Source: an uncultured Pseudomonadota bacterium (lineage in GTDB: Bacteria; Pseudomonadota; Gammaproteobacteria; Burkholderiales; SG8-39). From it: a DNA stretch of 64,000 nt. Below are positions 18,421 through 27,637 of the stretch, piece after piece (positions within the stretch are counted from its first letter, which is position 1; each line of letters opens with the position of its first letter). A program made the position numbers and the translations under genes. The stretch lies in the NCBI GenBank assembly GCA_903834835.1, contig CAILKO010000008.1, positions 1 through 64,000 of the forward strand. The letters run 5' to 3'. The notes under the pieces were generated by a model. That model had not been told where the DNA came from, did no database searches, and was given only the letters and a program-made list of their open reading frames with translations.

Positions 18421-18906
18421 ATGATCTTCAAACCGACCGCCGCCTTTGTTTTCGCTCATCCCGCGAGAGTTCTTGCGTTCGGCTTCGGGGCCGGGCTCGC
18501 GCCCTTCGCGCCGGGTACGTTTGGCACGCTCGCTGCCTATCCGCTCTGGTGGGCTCTTTCGCTGGTGCTTCCGCAGTGGGCGATCCTCGCGCTGCTGTTG
18601 CCTCTTTTTGGCCTGGGCGTGTGGGCCTGTGGAATCACAGGCCGGCACCTCGGTATCTCGGACCACGGGTCGATGGTGTGGGACGAGGTTGTCGCTTTCA
18701 TTTTGATCCTCGCCCTGATTCCCCAGTCAATCGCGTGGCAGATCGCTGCATTTTTCGTATTCCGCTTCTTTGACGTAGTCAAACCGCCGCCGATCCGCCA
18801 GATCGAGATTCGGGTGAAGGGCGGTTTCGGCGTAATGATCGACGACATCCTCGCAGCGGGGTACACGCTGCTTTGCCTTGCGCTCGCGCAGCGCTTTTTC
18901 GACTGA
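18421..18906 (+). CDS. pgpA: Phosphatidylglycerophosphatase A
   Basis: GFGAGLAPFAPGTFGTLAAYPLWW...SMVWDEVVAFI...RFFDVVKPPPIRQIEIRVKGGFGVMIDDILAA. Confidence 0.95.
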   Translation: MIFKPTAAFVFAHPARVLAFGFGAGLAPFAPGTFGTLAAYPLWWALSLVLPQWAILALLLPLFGLGVWACGITGRHLGISDHGSMVWDEVVAFILILALIPQSIAWQIAAFFVFRFFDVVKPPPIRQIEIRVKGGFGVMIDDILAAGYTLLCLALAQRFFD

Positions 18907-18913
18907 TCGGCGG

Positions 18914-19417
18914 ATGAGCGGCTCCGACCTGAACGAACTTGCTGCGATGGCGGGCGCACAGCTGGTCCGGTGCGGCCTGAGGCTCGCAACCGCGGAATCC
19001 TGCACGGGCGGCATGGTCGCGCAGGCAATTACATCAGTAGCAGGGTCATCCGACTGGTTCGACCGTGGTTTCGTCACCTACTCGAATGCCTCGAAGCGCG
19101 AGTTGCTCGGCGTAAGTGCCGCGACAATCGAGCAGCGCGGCGCAGTGGACGAGGAAACGGCGCGGGAGATGGCGATGGGCGCGCTCAGGGCAAGCCATGC
19201 GGGAATTGCGCTTGCGATCACCGGCGTGGCGGGGCCGGGCGGAGGTACGCCGCAGAAACCGGTCGGGACGGTGTGCATTGCCTGGGCGGACCGGGGAGGG
19301 ATGGTGCGCAGCGAAATGCGACGCTTCGACGGCGACCGAGAGCAGGTGCGTCTCCAGTCGGCGCATCGCGCGCTGGGCGGCCTTGTCAGCCTGCTTGCGG
19401 ACAGGCGCGGTGCCTGA
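18914..19417 (+). CDS. CinA-like C-terminal domain protein (nicotinamide-nucleotide amidase)
   Basis: LRLATAESCTGGMVAQAITSVAGSSDWFDRGFVTYSNASKRELLGV...TGVAGPGGGTPQKPVGTV. Confidence 0.92.
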   Translation: MSGSDLNELAAMAGAQLVRCGLRLATAESCTGGMVAQAITSVAGSSDWFDRGFVTYSNASKRELLGVSAATIEQRGAVDEETAREMAMGALRASHAGIALAITGVAGPGGGTPQKPVGTVCIAWADRGGMVRSEMRRFDGDREQVRLQSAHRALGGLVSLLADRRGA

Positions 19418-19459
19418 GGATCATCCTATCGTTTCCCCGGGTGCACGGTTGGAGCTGTC

Positions 19460-20842
19460 ATGAGCGAGACTAGACCGGCCGCCGTGGCGGGCAGCTTTTA
19501 TCCTGGAGATGGCGCCACCCTCGCGCGTGATATTCAGGGCTACCTGGGCGAGGTCCAGCGCTTCGATCCGCCGCTGGGATTTCCCAAGGTGTTGATCGTT
19601 CCGCATGCCGGTTACGTTTACTCGGGTCCCGTTGCGGCTGTGGCCTACGATGCGATCGCACCAGCCCGAGGGATCGTCCGCAGGGTGGTGCTGCTCGGAC
19701 CCGCGCATCGCGTCGCATTCCGTGGCATGGCACTACCCGCGGCGAATGTATTCGCCACGCCGCTGGGCACCGTCCGGGTCGATCGGGAGGCGGCCGGCGC
19801 GCTGACAGGGCTGCCGCAGGTCGTGCGCGGGGACGCGCCTCATGCCGATGAGCATGCGCTGGAAGTGCAGTTGCCCTTTCTCCAGTCGGTGCTCGGCGAA
19901 TTTTCACTGGTTCCGCTCGTCGTCGGGCAAGCGTCGCCCGGGGAAGTTGCGCAGGTTCTGGAAGCGCTGTGGGGCGGTCCGGAAACGCTGATCGTCATCT
20001 CCACGGACCTTTCCCACTTTCACCCGTACGACGAAGCGCGGGGGATCGATCAGGCGACGATCGCGAGGATCGTCGCCCGCAGCCCGGACATCCGGCACGA
20101 GGAAGCCTGCGGCGCAACGCCACTCAACGGACTGCTCGCGCTGCTTCGCGCTCGGGGACTGGCCGTTACTCGCATGGCCGATTGCAACTCCGGTGACACT
20201 GCAGGTGGCCGGGGCAGGGTGGTCGGCTACGCCGCCTTTGCGGTGTACGAGCAAACCGGGACGGGCGTGAGTGCCAGTGAGGAACAGGCTGGGCCAGTGT
20301 TGCTGTCGATTGCCCGTCACGCGATCGAGTCTCGGCTCGACATGGGTGCGCGCATGCCGCCGGAGCCAGACGCCGCGTGGCTGAAAGTCTGTGCAGCAAG
20401 CTTCATCACGCTTACCCGGGACGGCGCACTGCGCGGCTGTATCGGTTCCCTCGAGCCGCACCGGGCGCTCGGGCGCGACGTGACGGAAAACGCGGTTGCC
20501 GCCGCGTTCCGTGATCCGCGGTTTGCGCCGGTCACGCCGGCGGACTGGCCGGGGATCCGTGTGGAGGTGTCGCTCCTGTCACGCCCGAAGCCCGTCCAAT
20601 TCGCGGACGAGGCCGAGTTGCTCGCCGTAATCACGCCGGACATAGACGGCTTGATCATCGCCCACGAGGGCCGACGCGCGACATTTCTTCTCCAGGTGTG
20701 GGAGAGCATTCCAGATCCCCGACAGTTTCTGAGGGAGCTCAGGCGCAAGGCGGGCATCGCGGCGGACACGCCGGTCGTGCGCTGCACGCTCAGCCGCTAC
20801 CGCGTAACGAAATGGAAGGAACCGCAGGAGCGCGTCGCTTGA
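19460..20842 (+). CDS. AmmeMemoRadiSam system proteins B (Memo) and A (AMMECR1) fused
   Basis: N-term Memo: RPAAVAGSFYPGDGATLARDIQ...VPHAGYVYSGPVAA...ISTDLSHFHPYDEA; C-term AMMECR1: ASFITLTRDGALRGCIGSLEPHRALGRDVTENAVAAAFRDPRFAPV. Confidence 0.92.
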   Translation: MSETRPAAVAGSFYPGDGATLARDIQGYLGEVQRFDPPLGFPKVLIVPHAGYVYSGPVAAVAYDAIAPARGIVRRVVLLGPAHRVAFRGMALPAANVFATPLGTVRVDREAAGALTGLPQVVRGDAPHADEHALEVQLPFLQSVLGEFSLVPLVVGQASPGEVAQVLEALWGGPETLIVISTDLSHFHPYDEARGIDQATIARIVARSPDIRHEEACGATPLNGLLALLRARGLAVTRMADCNSGDTAGGRGRVVGYAAFAVYEQTGTGVSASEEQAGPVLLSIARHAIESRLDMGARMPPEPDAAWLKVCAASFITLTRDGALRGCIGSLEPHRALGRDVTENAVAAAFRDPRFAPVTPADWPGIRVEVSLLSRPKPVQFADEAELLAVITPDIDGLIIAHEGRRATFLLQVWESIPDPRQFLRELRRKAGIAADTPVVRCTLSRYRVTKWKEPQERVA

Positions 20843-21927
20843 CACCGGAATCAACCTATCCGGGACGCTGGTGGCATGCGTTGCCGGACGGCCGACTCCA
20901 GTGCGATCTTTGTCCGCGCGATTGCCGGTTGCATGATGGACAGCGCGGGCTTTGCTTCGTGCGCCGGCGGGAGGGCGAAGCAATGCTTCTCACGACCTAC
21001 GGACGCTCCTCCGGCTTCTGTGTCGATCCGATCGAGAAGAAGCCGCTAAATCAGTTCTATCCGGGAAGCAGCGTGCTCTCGTTTGGCACAGCAGGCTGCA
21101 ATCTGTCCTGCAAGTTCTGCCAGAACTGGGATATTTCCAGATCGCGCGACATGGACCGCCTCATGGACGAAGCCTCGCCTGCAAAAGTTGCAGATGCGGC
21201 CGTGACACTGGGCTGCAAGTCTGTTGCCTTTACCTACAACGATCCTGTGATCTTCGCCGAATACGCAATGGACATCGCGGACGCGTGCCGGGCGCGCGGC
21301 GTGCAGTCGGTCGCGGTGACGGCTGGTTACATGCACGCGGAGCCGAGGCGCGAATTCTTCGCCAAAATGGATGCGGCGAACGTCGATCTGAAGGCCTTTA
21401 CCGAGGAGTTCTACTACAAGGAGTGCGGCGGCCGGCTTTCGTCGGTGCTGGAGACCCTGGAATATCTCGTGAAGGAAACAGGGGTCTGGATCGAGGTCAC
21501 GACGCTGCTGATTCCGGGCAAGAACGATTCGATCGAGGAGATCGATGCCGAATGCGCCTGGATCGCGCGGCATCTCGGGCGCAACGTGCCGCTGCACTTT
21601 ACGGCGTTTCATCCCGACTGGAAGATGGCGGATATTGAGGCCACGCCGCCGGCGACGCTGGCGCGCGCGCGGCGCATCGCCCAGAAGCACGGCCTCAACT
21701 ATGTGTATACGGGCAACGTGCACGACGCGGAGGGCGGCACGACTTACTGTCCGCACTGCGGAAAGGAAGTGATTGTGCGCGACTGGTATCAGATACGAAC
21801 CTACAGTCTCGACGATGGGGGAGCCTGTTCATTCTGCCGGCATCCGCTGGACGGGCGCTATCAGAAGTTCGAAAAACCCTTCGGCCCGCGCAGAATTCCG
21901 GTCCGCCTCGCGCAGGTGTCGCGCTAG
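20839..21927 (+). CDS. AmmeMemoRadiSam system radical SAM enzyme
   Basis: FGTAGCNLSCKFCQNWDISRSRDMD (CxxxCxxC), N-term CDLCPRDCRLHDGQRGLCFVR; candidate TTG start at 20839 overlapping the upstream stop (inference). Confidence 0.9.
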   Translation: MTPESTYPGRWWHALPDGRLQCDLCPRDCRLHDGQRGLCFVRRREGEAMLLTTYGRSSGFCVDPIEKKPLNQFYPGSSVLSFGTAGCNLSCKFCQNWDISRSRDMDRLMDEASPAKVADAAVTLGCKSVAFTYNDPVIFAEYAMDIADACRARGVQSVAVTAGYMHAEPRREFFAKMDAANVDLKAFTEEFYYKECGGRLSSVLETLEYLVKETGVWIEVTTLLIPGKNDSIEEIDAECAWIARHLGRNVPLHFTAFHPDWKMADIEATPPATLARARRIAQKHGLNYVYTGNVHDAEGGTTYCPHCGKEVIVRDWYQIRTYSLDDGGACSFCRHPLDGRYQKFEKPFGPRRIPVRLAQVSR

Positions 21928-21954
21928 GCAGTCCGAGGGCGAATGCTGCTCATG

Positions 21955-21976
21955 ATAGTAACATTTATGTTACTAT
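21955..21976. promoter_or_regulatory. Palindrome ATAGTAACAT-TT-ATGTTACTAT (GTAAC-N6-GTTAC class)
   Basis: 10-bp perfect inverted repeat in the gap upstream of the 21990 gene; shares its core with sites at 50472 and 55596. Confidence 0.6.
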
Positions 21977-21989
21977 ATCAATACGAAAC

Positions 21990-22517
21990 ATGCCCGGAGG
22001 TCGCTTGAGCGCGCTAGTAGTGCGGAGCTTTGTGCCAGTCTCGGACGCGCGGGCAGAAGTACTGATTCTCGGGAGCATGCCGGGGCGCGCATCGCTTGAT
22101 GCCGGAAGGTATTACGCGCATCCGCGGAATGTTTTCTGGCGCATCCTGGCCGAACTGCTCGGGTTCGACGCGGATGATGCGTACGAGGAGCGAATCCGGG
22201 CGCTTATGTCTGCTCGAATCGCGCTCTGGGATGTGTTGCAGTCCTGCGTCAGAAAAGGAAGCCTGGACACGCGCATCGAGCCCGATACCGAGATCGCGAA
22301 CGACTTCGGGACGTTCTTTCGCGAGCATCGCAGGATCAGACGCGTGTACTTCAACGGCGCGAAGGCTGAATCCTCGTTCGTGCGCCACGTGCGGGACGAC
22401 CGGTATTTCGCATCGGTCAGCTTCGCGCGCCTGCCGTCGACCAGCCCGGCACACGCGGCGATGTCCTTCGAAAGCAAGCTTCGGGCATGGCGTGAGCTGC
22501 TGTCGCAAAACAGCTGA
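21990..22517 (+). CDS. DNA-deoxyinosine glycosylase (uracil-DNA glycosylase superfamily)
   Basis: EVLILGSMPGRASLDAGRYYAHPRNVFWRILAELLG...ALWDVLQSCVRKGSLDTRI...FNGAKA...LPSTSPAHA. Confidence 0.88.
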   Translation: MPGGRLSALVVRSFVPVSDARAEVLILGSMPGRASLDAGRYYAHPRNVFWRILAELLGFDADDAYEERIRALMSARIALWDVLQSCVRKGSLDTRIEPDTEIANDFGTFFREHRRIRRVYFNGAKAESSFVRHVRDDRYFASVSFARLPSTSPAHAAMSFESKLRAWRELLSQNS

Positions 22518-22571
22518 AGCCCCACGCTGGCGCCGTCAAAGCGCTGATCGCACGCGTGAATGCAAGCGATG

Positions 22572-22602
22572 CCGGCGCAGGATGTTGCCATGCCTGCGCC
22601 GG
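22572..22602. terminator. Stem-loop between convergent genes (possible bidirectional terminator)
   Basis: CCGGCGCAGG-(11 nt)-CCTGCGCCGG; no long T-run. Confidence 0.4.
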
Positions 22603-22621
22603 TCGACAGGATGTTGAGCGT

Positions 22622-23578
22622 CTATTGCGGAGCGTAGTTCGCGATGCGGGCAGCCTCGGTATAGAACTTGACTTCCGCTTCGTGCGCGCGCAGCTGCTCT
22701 TCCGGAGTGGAGGCAATAACTGCGTAGCCGGCCTTGCGCAGCTGCTCGACGATCTCGGGCAGTTGTGCACTTGCCACCACAGCGCGGCTCACGCGCTGGA
22801 TCTGATCCTGCGGCGTGCCCCGCGGTGCCCAGTAGCCCATGTTTGCTGCCGCACTCTCCATGCTCTGCAAGCCCACTTCCCGGGCCAGCGGGACATCCGG
22901 GAACAGATCGCTGCGTTTCGGCGCTCCGTACAACAAGGCGCGTGCGCGGCCCGTCTGCACATACTCGCCCAGCCCCACCCAAACGTTGATGAGCAGGTCA
23001 GCCTGTCCCGAGAGTACGTCTGTGACGGCCGGCGCCGCGCCCTTGTACTGAATCGGCGTGAAGGTGATTCCGGTCGCATTCTTGATCATGTGCATGATGA
23101 GTTCAGTGTTGGGCGCCTGCACCGCGAGATTCAGTTTTCCCGGCGGATTCGCTTTCGCGTGGGCGATCAGGTCCTGAAACGTGCGTACGGGAAGCTTGCT
23201 GCTGGAGAAGAGCAGGAGCGGTGAATTGGCAAGATTGGAAACCGGTAACAGTTCCTTGGCCGCGTCGACGAACGTCGTCTTGTTGAACACGCTGGAAATG
23301 TTGGCTCCATATCCGAAGAGAAAGTTCGTGCCGTCTGGATCCGCAGCAACCACCGCTTTCGCCCCCACCACGCCGCCCGCGCCGGTACGATTCTCGATGA
23401 TGATCTGCTGGCCCAGGCGCTTCGTCATTTCCGCCTGCAGCACCCGCGCCGCAACGTCAGTACCGCCACCGGCCGCGTAGGGCACGACGATGCGGATCGG
23501 TTTACCCGAGGACTGCGCCCAGATATGGCCTGCGGCAATGAGCAGCGCACTGCCGATGAGCAATTTTCGAAGAATCAT
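22622..23578 (-). CDS. Tripartite tricarboxylate transporter substrate-binding protein (Bug/TctC)
   Basis: GKPIRIVVPYAAGGGTDVAARVLQAEMTKRLGQQIIIENRTGAGGVVGAKAV. Confidence 0.92.
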   Translation of the reverse strand: MILRKLLIGSALLIAAGHIWAQSSGKPIRIVVPYAAGGGTDVAARVLQAEMTKRLGQQIIIENRTGAGGVVGAKAVVAADPDGTNFLFGYGANISSVFNKTTFVDAAKELLPVSNLANSPLLLFSSSKLPVRTFQDLIAHAKANPPGKLNLAVQAPNTELIMHMIKNATGITFTPIQYKGAAPAVTDVLSGQADLLINVWVGLGEYVQTGRARALLYGAPKRSDLFPDVPLAREVGLQSMESAAANMGYWAPRGTPQDQIQRVSRAVVASAQLPEIVEQLRKAGYAVIASTPEEQLRAHEAEVKFYTEAARIANYAPQ

Positions 23579-23826
23579 TTTCCCCTCCTCCAATGGTTGT
23601 TGAACCCTTAAGCTCGCCAGGCAACAGGGACACCCTGCCCCCCTTTGCGCAGGATATCAGGATGGTCGACGCTCCGAAACGGGATGCGGCGGCCGTGGCT
23701 GGCCTGGATCGCAAGGCAGGGCGCGTTTCTCCGGTGCGGAGAAATGCAGGGCGAGGGGAGCTCACCGAGGTAGCCCATCCCGTACGGCAGCGCGCAATGG
23801 ACAACATGTCGTTTATGGCGGAGGAG

Positions 23827-24837
23827 ATGACGATGAAGGTTCTGAACCGAACTGCTCGCCTGGTCCGCACTGCGGCCGTCGTAGTGCTGGGCGCGGGCGC
23901 CTGGCTGATCGCACCGGGCGCCGGGGCGCAGTCCTATCCGAACAAGCCGATCCGCGTCATCGTGCCGTTCCCGGCGGGTGGTAACGCCGATGTGGTGGTG
24001 CGGCTGGTGACGACGCAGATGAGCCAGAAGCTCGGCCAGACGATGGTGGTGGACAACAAGCCCGGCGCAAGCACGATCATCGGCACAGAGATGCTGGCCA
24101 AGGCTGCGGCGGACGGCTATACGCTCGGCATGATCACGGATTCGCTGGCGATCAACCCGATGCTCTTTTCCAAGCTGCCCTATGACTCGGAGAAGGACTT
24201 TGAAATGATCTCGCAGCTTGTGGCTGTGCCGCTCGTGTTGCTCGCGCATCCCTCATTGAACGTGAAAACGGTGCCGGAGCTGGTGGCGTTGGCCAAGGCC
24301 AGACAGGGCGGGCTCAACTACGCATCGATCGGCGACGGTTCGGCGCACCACATTCTGATGGAGTGGTTCAACGCGCTGGCAGGCATACGCATGTCCCACA
24401 TCCCTTACAAGGGTGTGGCGCCGGCGCTGAACGACCTCGTCGGCGGGCAAGTGGACCTGATGTTCTCGGGCACCGCGACGCTGGAGCAGTACACCAGGAC
24501 CGGCAAGCTGGTCGCACTCGGCGTGACCAGTTCCAGGCGCGAGGCATCCTTTCCCGACATGCCGACCATCGCTGAACAGAACCTGCCGCGCTTTGAAGTT
24601 ACCAACCTGGGGTTCGCGCTCGGGGCGCCTGCCACAACGCCGCGCGAAATCATCGTTCGGTTGAATCAGGAGATAGCTGCTGCGCTTGCTGTCCCCGCGC
24701 TGCGCGGCCGGCTGGAGAGCCTCGGCACGGTGGCTACGCCTTCGTCGCTCGCCGACGCGCGTACCATCATCGCTCGGGCGATCAGCCAGTGGGCGCGCAT
24801 CATCAAGGAGTCGGGTGTCAAGCTGAATCCGGCTTGA
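23827..24837 (+). CDS. Tripartite tricarboxylate transporter substrate-binding protein (Bug/TctC)
   Basis: YPNKPIRVIVPFPAGGNADVVVRLVTTQMSQKLGQTMVVDNKPGASTIIGTEMLAKAAADGYTLG; start MTMKVLNRTARLVRT. Confidence 0.92.
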   Translation: MTMKVLNRTARLVRTAAVVVLGAGAWLIAPGAGAQSYPNKPIRVIVPFPAGGNADVVVRLVTTQMSQKLGQTMVVDNKPGASTIIGTEMLAKAAADGYTLGMITDSLAINPMLFSKLPYDSEKDFEMISQLVAVPLVLLAHPSLNVKTVPELVALAKARQGGLNYASIGDGSAHHILMEWFNALAGIRMSHIPYKGVAPALNDLVGGQVDLMFSGTATLEQYTRTGKLVALGVTSSRREASFPDMPTIAEQNLPRFEVTNLGFALGAPATTPREIIVRLNQEIAAALAVPALRGRLESLGTVATPSSLADARTIIARAISQWARIIKESGVKLNPA

Positions 24838-24897
24838 GCCTATGCAGAGGCCAGTACAGCGGACGCCTGCTGAGCTGTCCGGCATTTGACCGAACCT

Positions 24898-25773
24898 TCA
24901 GTCTCGCGCGACCAGGTCCATCAGGCTGCTCGTGTCCCAGCGCTTGCCGCCGCGCGCCTGTACCTGAGCGTAGAACTGGTCGATCAAGGCGGTGAGCGGC
25001 AATCGGGCGCCGTTCCGGTTCGCTTCACCAAGGCAGATGGCAAGGTCCTTCCTCATCCAGTCCACGGCAAAGCCGAAGCCATCGAATTTCACCTGATCCA
25101 TCGCCTGCCAGCGGTTTTCCATCTGCCAGGACTGCGCGGCACCTTTGGAGATCACGGAAACGACCTTCTCGAGATCCAGTCCCGCCCGCTTGCCGAAGTT
25201 GAGTCCTTCGGCGAGACCCTGGACCACGCCAGCGATGACGATCTGATTCACCATCTTGGTGAGCTGCCCCGCGCCCGGTCCGCCGATGAGCGCGCACATC
25301 TTGGCGTAGACATCAAGCACAGCCTTCGACCTGTCGAAATCCGCCTGCTCGCCACCACACATGATGCCGAGCTGGGCGTTTTGCGCGCCTGCCTGCCCAC
25401 CCGAGACCGGCGCATCGACAAACCCGATTTCCCGCTCGAGGCAGAGCATGTGCAGCTCCCGTGCCAGGTCCGCAGAGGCGGTTGTATGGTCGATCAGGAC
25501 GGATCCCGGCGACATGCCTGTCAGGGCTCCTTCGGCACCGAGGACGACCGCCCTGACGTCGTCATCGTTGCCGACGCAGGTCATGACGAAGTCCGCGCCC
25601 TCGGCCGCAGCGCGAGGGGTCTGGGCGCTACGCCCGCCATACTCGGCAAGCCAGCTGGCAGCCCTGGCCGAACTGCGGTTATAGACAGTGACCTGGTGGC
25701 CCCCTTTTCTAAGCAGGTGGCCGGCCATCGGATAGCCCATCACGCCCAGGCCGATGAAGGCGCATTTCGCCAT
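24898..25773 (-). CDS. NAD(P)-dependent oxidoreductase, 3-hydroxyisobutyrate dehydrogenase family
   Basis: CAFIGLGVMGYPMAGHLLRKGGHQVTVYNRS...GFVDAPVSGGQAGAQNAQLGIM...GAGQLTKMVNQI. Confidence 0.92.
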   Translation of the reverse strand: MAKCAFIGLGVMGYPMAGHLLRKGGHQVTVYNRSSARAASWLAEYGGRSAQTPRAAAEGADFVMTCVGNDDDVRAVVLGAEGALTGMSPGSVLIDHTTASADLARELHMLCLEREIGFVDAPVSGGQAGAQNAQLGIMCGGEQADFDRSKAVLDVYAKMCALIGGPGAGQLTKMVNQIVIAGVVQGLAEGLNFGKRAGLDLEKVVSVISKGAAQSWQMENRWQAMDQVKFDGFGFAVDWMRKDLAICLGEANRNGARLPLTALIDQFYAQVQARGGKRWDTSSLMDLVARD

Positions 25774-25880
25774 TTCATTGTCTCCCAAGGGTTTTTTCAT
25801 TGGTTCCTGCTGATGGTACACCGTGGCATCCGTGCCTCGTGCCGGGGCTTGCGAGCCGCCGGAGTCAACCGGTACAATCA

Positions 25881-25896
25881 CTGAACGTTTATACAG
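25881..25896 (+). promoter_or_regulatory. LexA/SOS-box-like operator upstream of recA
   Basis: CTGAACGTTTATACAG matches CTGT-N8-ACAG with one mismatch, about 85 nt before the recA ATG; TACAAT (-10-like) at 25873. Confidence 0.7.
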
Positions 25897-25980
25897 TATC
25901 CGGTGTCGGCCCGGGCCTGTGCAACCAAGCGCGCCTGCCGTAGATGTCGACCGCCAATAAGAAAGTAAAGGAAGAACACC

Positions 25981-27060
25981 ATGGACGAGAACAAGAGCAA
26001 GGCGTTGGCTGCGGCACTCGCACAGATCGAAAAACAGTACGGCAAGGGCTCCATCATGCGGATGGATTCCGAAGCCGCCAAGGACGTGCAGGTGGTGTCG
26101 ACGGGGTCGCTGGGTCTGGATCTGGCGCTCGGGGTCGGCGGTCTGCCGCGTGGTCGCGTAGTCGAAATATACGGTCCGGAATCCTCGGGCAAAACCACGC
26201 TGACCCTGCAGGTGATCGCCGAAATGCAGAAGATGGGTGGTACGGCAGCATTCATCGACGCGGAAAACGCGCTTGACGTCGGTTACGCGGGGAAACTCGG
26301 CGTCAAGACGGACGATCTACTGATTTCCCAGCCCGACACCGGCGAACAGGCACTCGAGATTGCCGACATGCTGGTCCGTTCCGGAGCAGTCGATGTGATC
26401 GTCATCGATTCCGTCGCTGCGCTTACGCCAAAGGCGGAAATAGAGGGTGAAATGGGCGAGCCCCAGATGGGCCTGCAAGCACGCCTGATGAGTCAGGCAT
26501 TGCGCAAGCTCACCGGCAACATCAAGCGCACCAATACGCTCGTCATCTTCATCAATCAGATCCGGATGAAGATCGGCGTCATGTTCGGCAATCCGGAGAC
26601 TACGACGGGCGGCAACGCGCTGAAGTTCTACGCTTCGGTCCGGATGGATATCCGTCGCATCGGTTCGATCAAAAAGGGCGACGAAGTGATCGGGTCCGAG
26701 ACGCGCGTTAAGGTGGTGAAGAACAAGGTGGCACCGCCGTTCCGGCAGGCCGAGTTCGACATTCTCTACGGAGACGGCATCTCGCTCGAGGGCGAACTGC
26801 TTGAACTGGGTGCGATTCATGGCGTACTCGAGAAGTCTGGCGCCTGGTACACCTACAAGGGCGACAGGCTGGGGCAGGGCAAGGACAACGCGCGCGAGTA
26901 TCTGAAGGAGAACGTGGAGATCGCACGCGAGATCGAGATGAAGATCCGGGAGAAGGCGGGCGTTGCCATGCCCTTGCCTGTCTCGCATGCGGCGAACGAG
27001 GAAGTGGCGGCGGCAGAAGGTCCCGAAGAGCCGGTGCGCGCAACCCGCAAGCGTGGATGA
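25981..27060 (+). CDS. recA: Recombinase RecA
   Basis: [21 protein letters not shown]...[27 protein letters not shown]...[40 protein letters not shown]. Confidence 0.99.
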   Translation: MDENKSKALAAALAQIEKQYGKGSIMRMDSEAAKDVQVVSTGSLGLDLALGVGGLPRGRVVEIYGPESSGKTTLTLQVIAEMQKMGGTAAFIDAENALDVGYAGKLGVKTDDLLISQPDTGEQALEIADMLVRSGAVDVIVIDSVAALTPKAEIEGEMGEPQMGLQARLMSQALRKLTGNIKRTNTLVIFINQIRMKIGVMFGNPETTTGGNALKFYASVRMDIRRIGSIKKGDEVIGSETRVKVVKNKVAPPFRQAEFDILYGDGISLEGELLELGAIHGVLEKSGAWYTYKGDRLGQGKDNAREYLKENVEIAREIEMKIREKAGVAMPLPVSHAANEEVAAAEGPEEPVRATRKRG

Positions 27061-27069
27061 TGTTCTGAC

Positions 27070-27090
27070 GGGGCTCCGTGCGGGAGCCCC
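27070..27090 (+). terminator. recA-recX intergenic stem-loop
   Basis: GGGGCTCC-GTGCG-GGAGCCCC, 10 nt after the recA stop; no T-run follows. Confidence 0.55.
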
Positions 27091-27098
27091 GTAGCCCT

Positions 27099-27563
27099 AT
27101 GAAGGAAGGTCCGGACAGCCGGCTTGAATTGAAGGCACGCGCGCTTGGCCTGCTCGCCAGGCGCGAGCACAGCCGCGTAGAACTGGCGCGCAAGCTCGCC
27201 GGGCGGGCGGAATCGGCGGAGAACCTTACAGCGCTCCTGGATGAGCTCGAGGCCCGCGGCCAGCTCTCGGATGGGCGTTATGCAGAGCAGCGGACGAACA
27301 CGCTCGCCCGCAGGTATGGTTCGGGCCGAATCCGGCAGGAGCTTCGCGCCAAGGGCGTGGATGAGGCCCTCGCATCGGCCGCCATCCGAGAGGCGCAGGC
27401 TGATGATCTGGAACGCGCCCGGCGAATTCTTGCCCGGAAATACCGCGAACCTGCAGTCGATCGCGAAGAACATGCGCGCAGGGCGCGTTTCCTGCAGGGC
27501 AGAGGGTTCTCGTTCGACGTCATCAAGCAGGCACTCAAGGTCGATCCGGAGGAAGGTCACTAG
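27099..27563 (+). CDS. recX: Regulatory protein RecX
   Basis: KARALGLLARREHSRVELARKLAGRAE...LDELEARGQLSDGRYAEQ...GSGRIRQELRAKGVDEALASAAI; downstream of recA. Confidence 0.92.
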   Translation: MKEGPDSRLELKARALGLLARREHSRVELARKLAGRAESAENLTALLDELEARGQLSDGRYAEQRTNTLARRYGSGRIRQELRAKGVDEALASAAIREAQADDLERARRILARKYREPAVDREEHARRARFLQGRGFSFDVIKQALKVDPEEGH

Positions 27564-27637
27564 CTTCAGATCGATCCGCGCGGGATTCCGGCGCCGGTGA
27601 GCGCGGCCGCCGGTGACCCATCCTTTACAATGACGCG

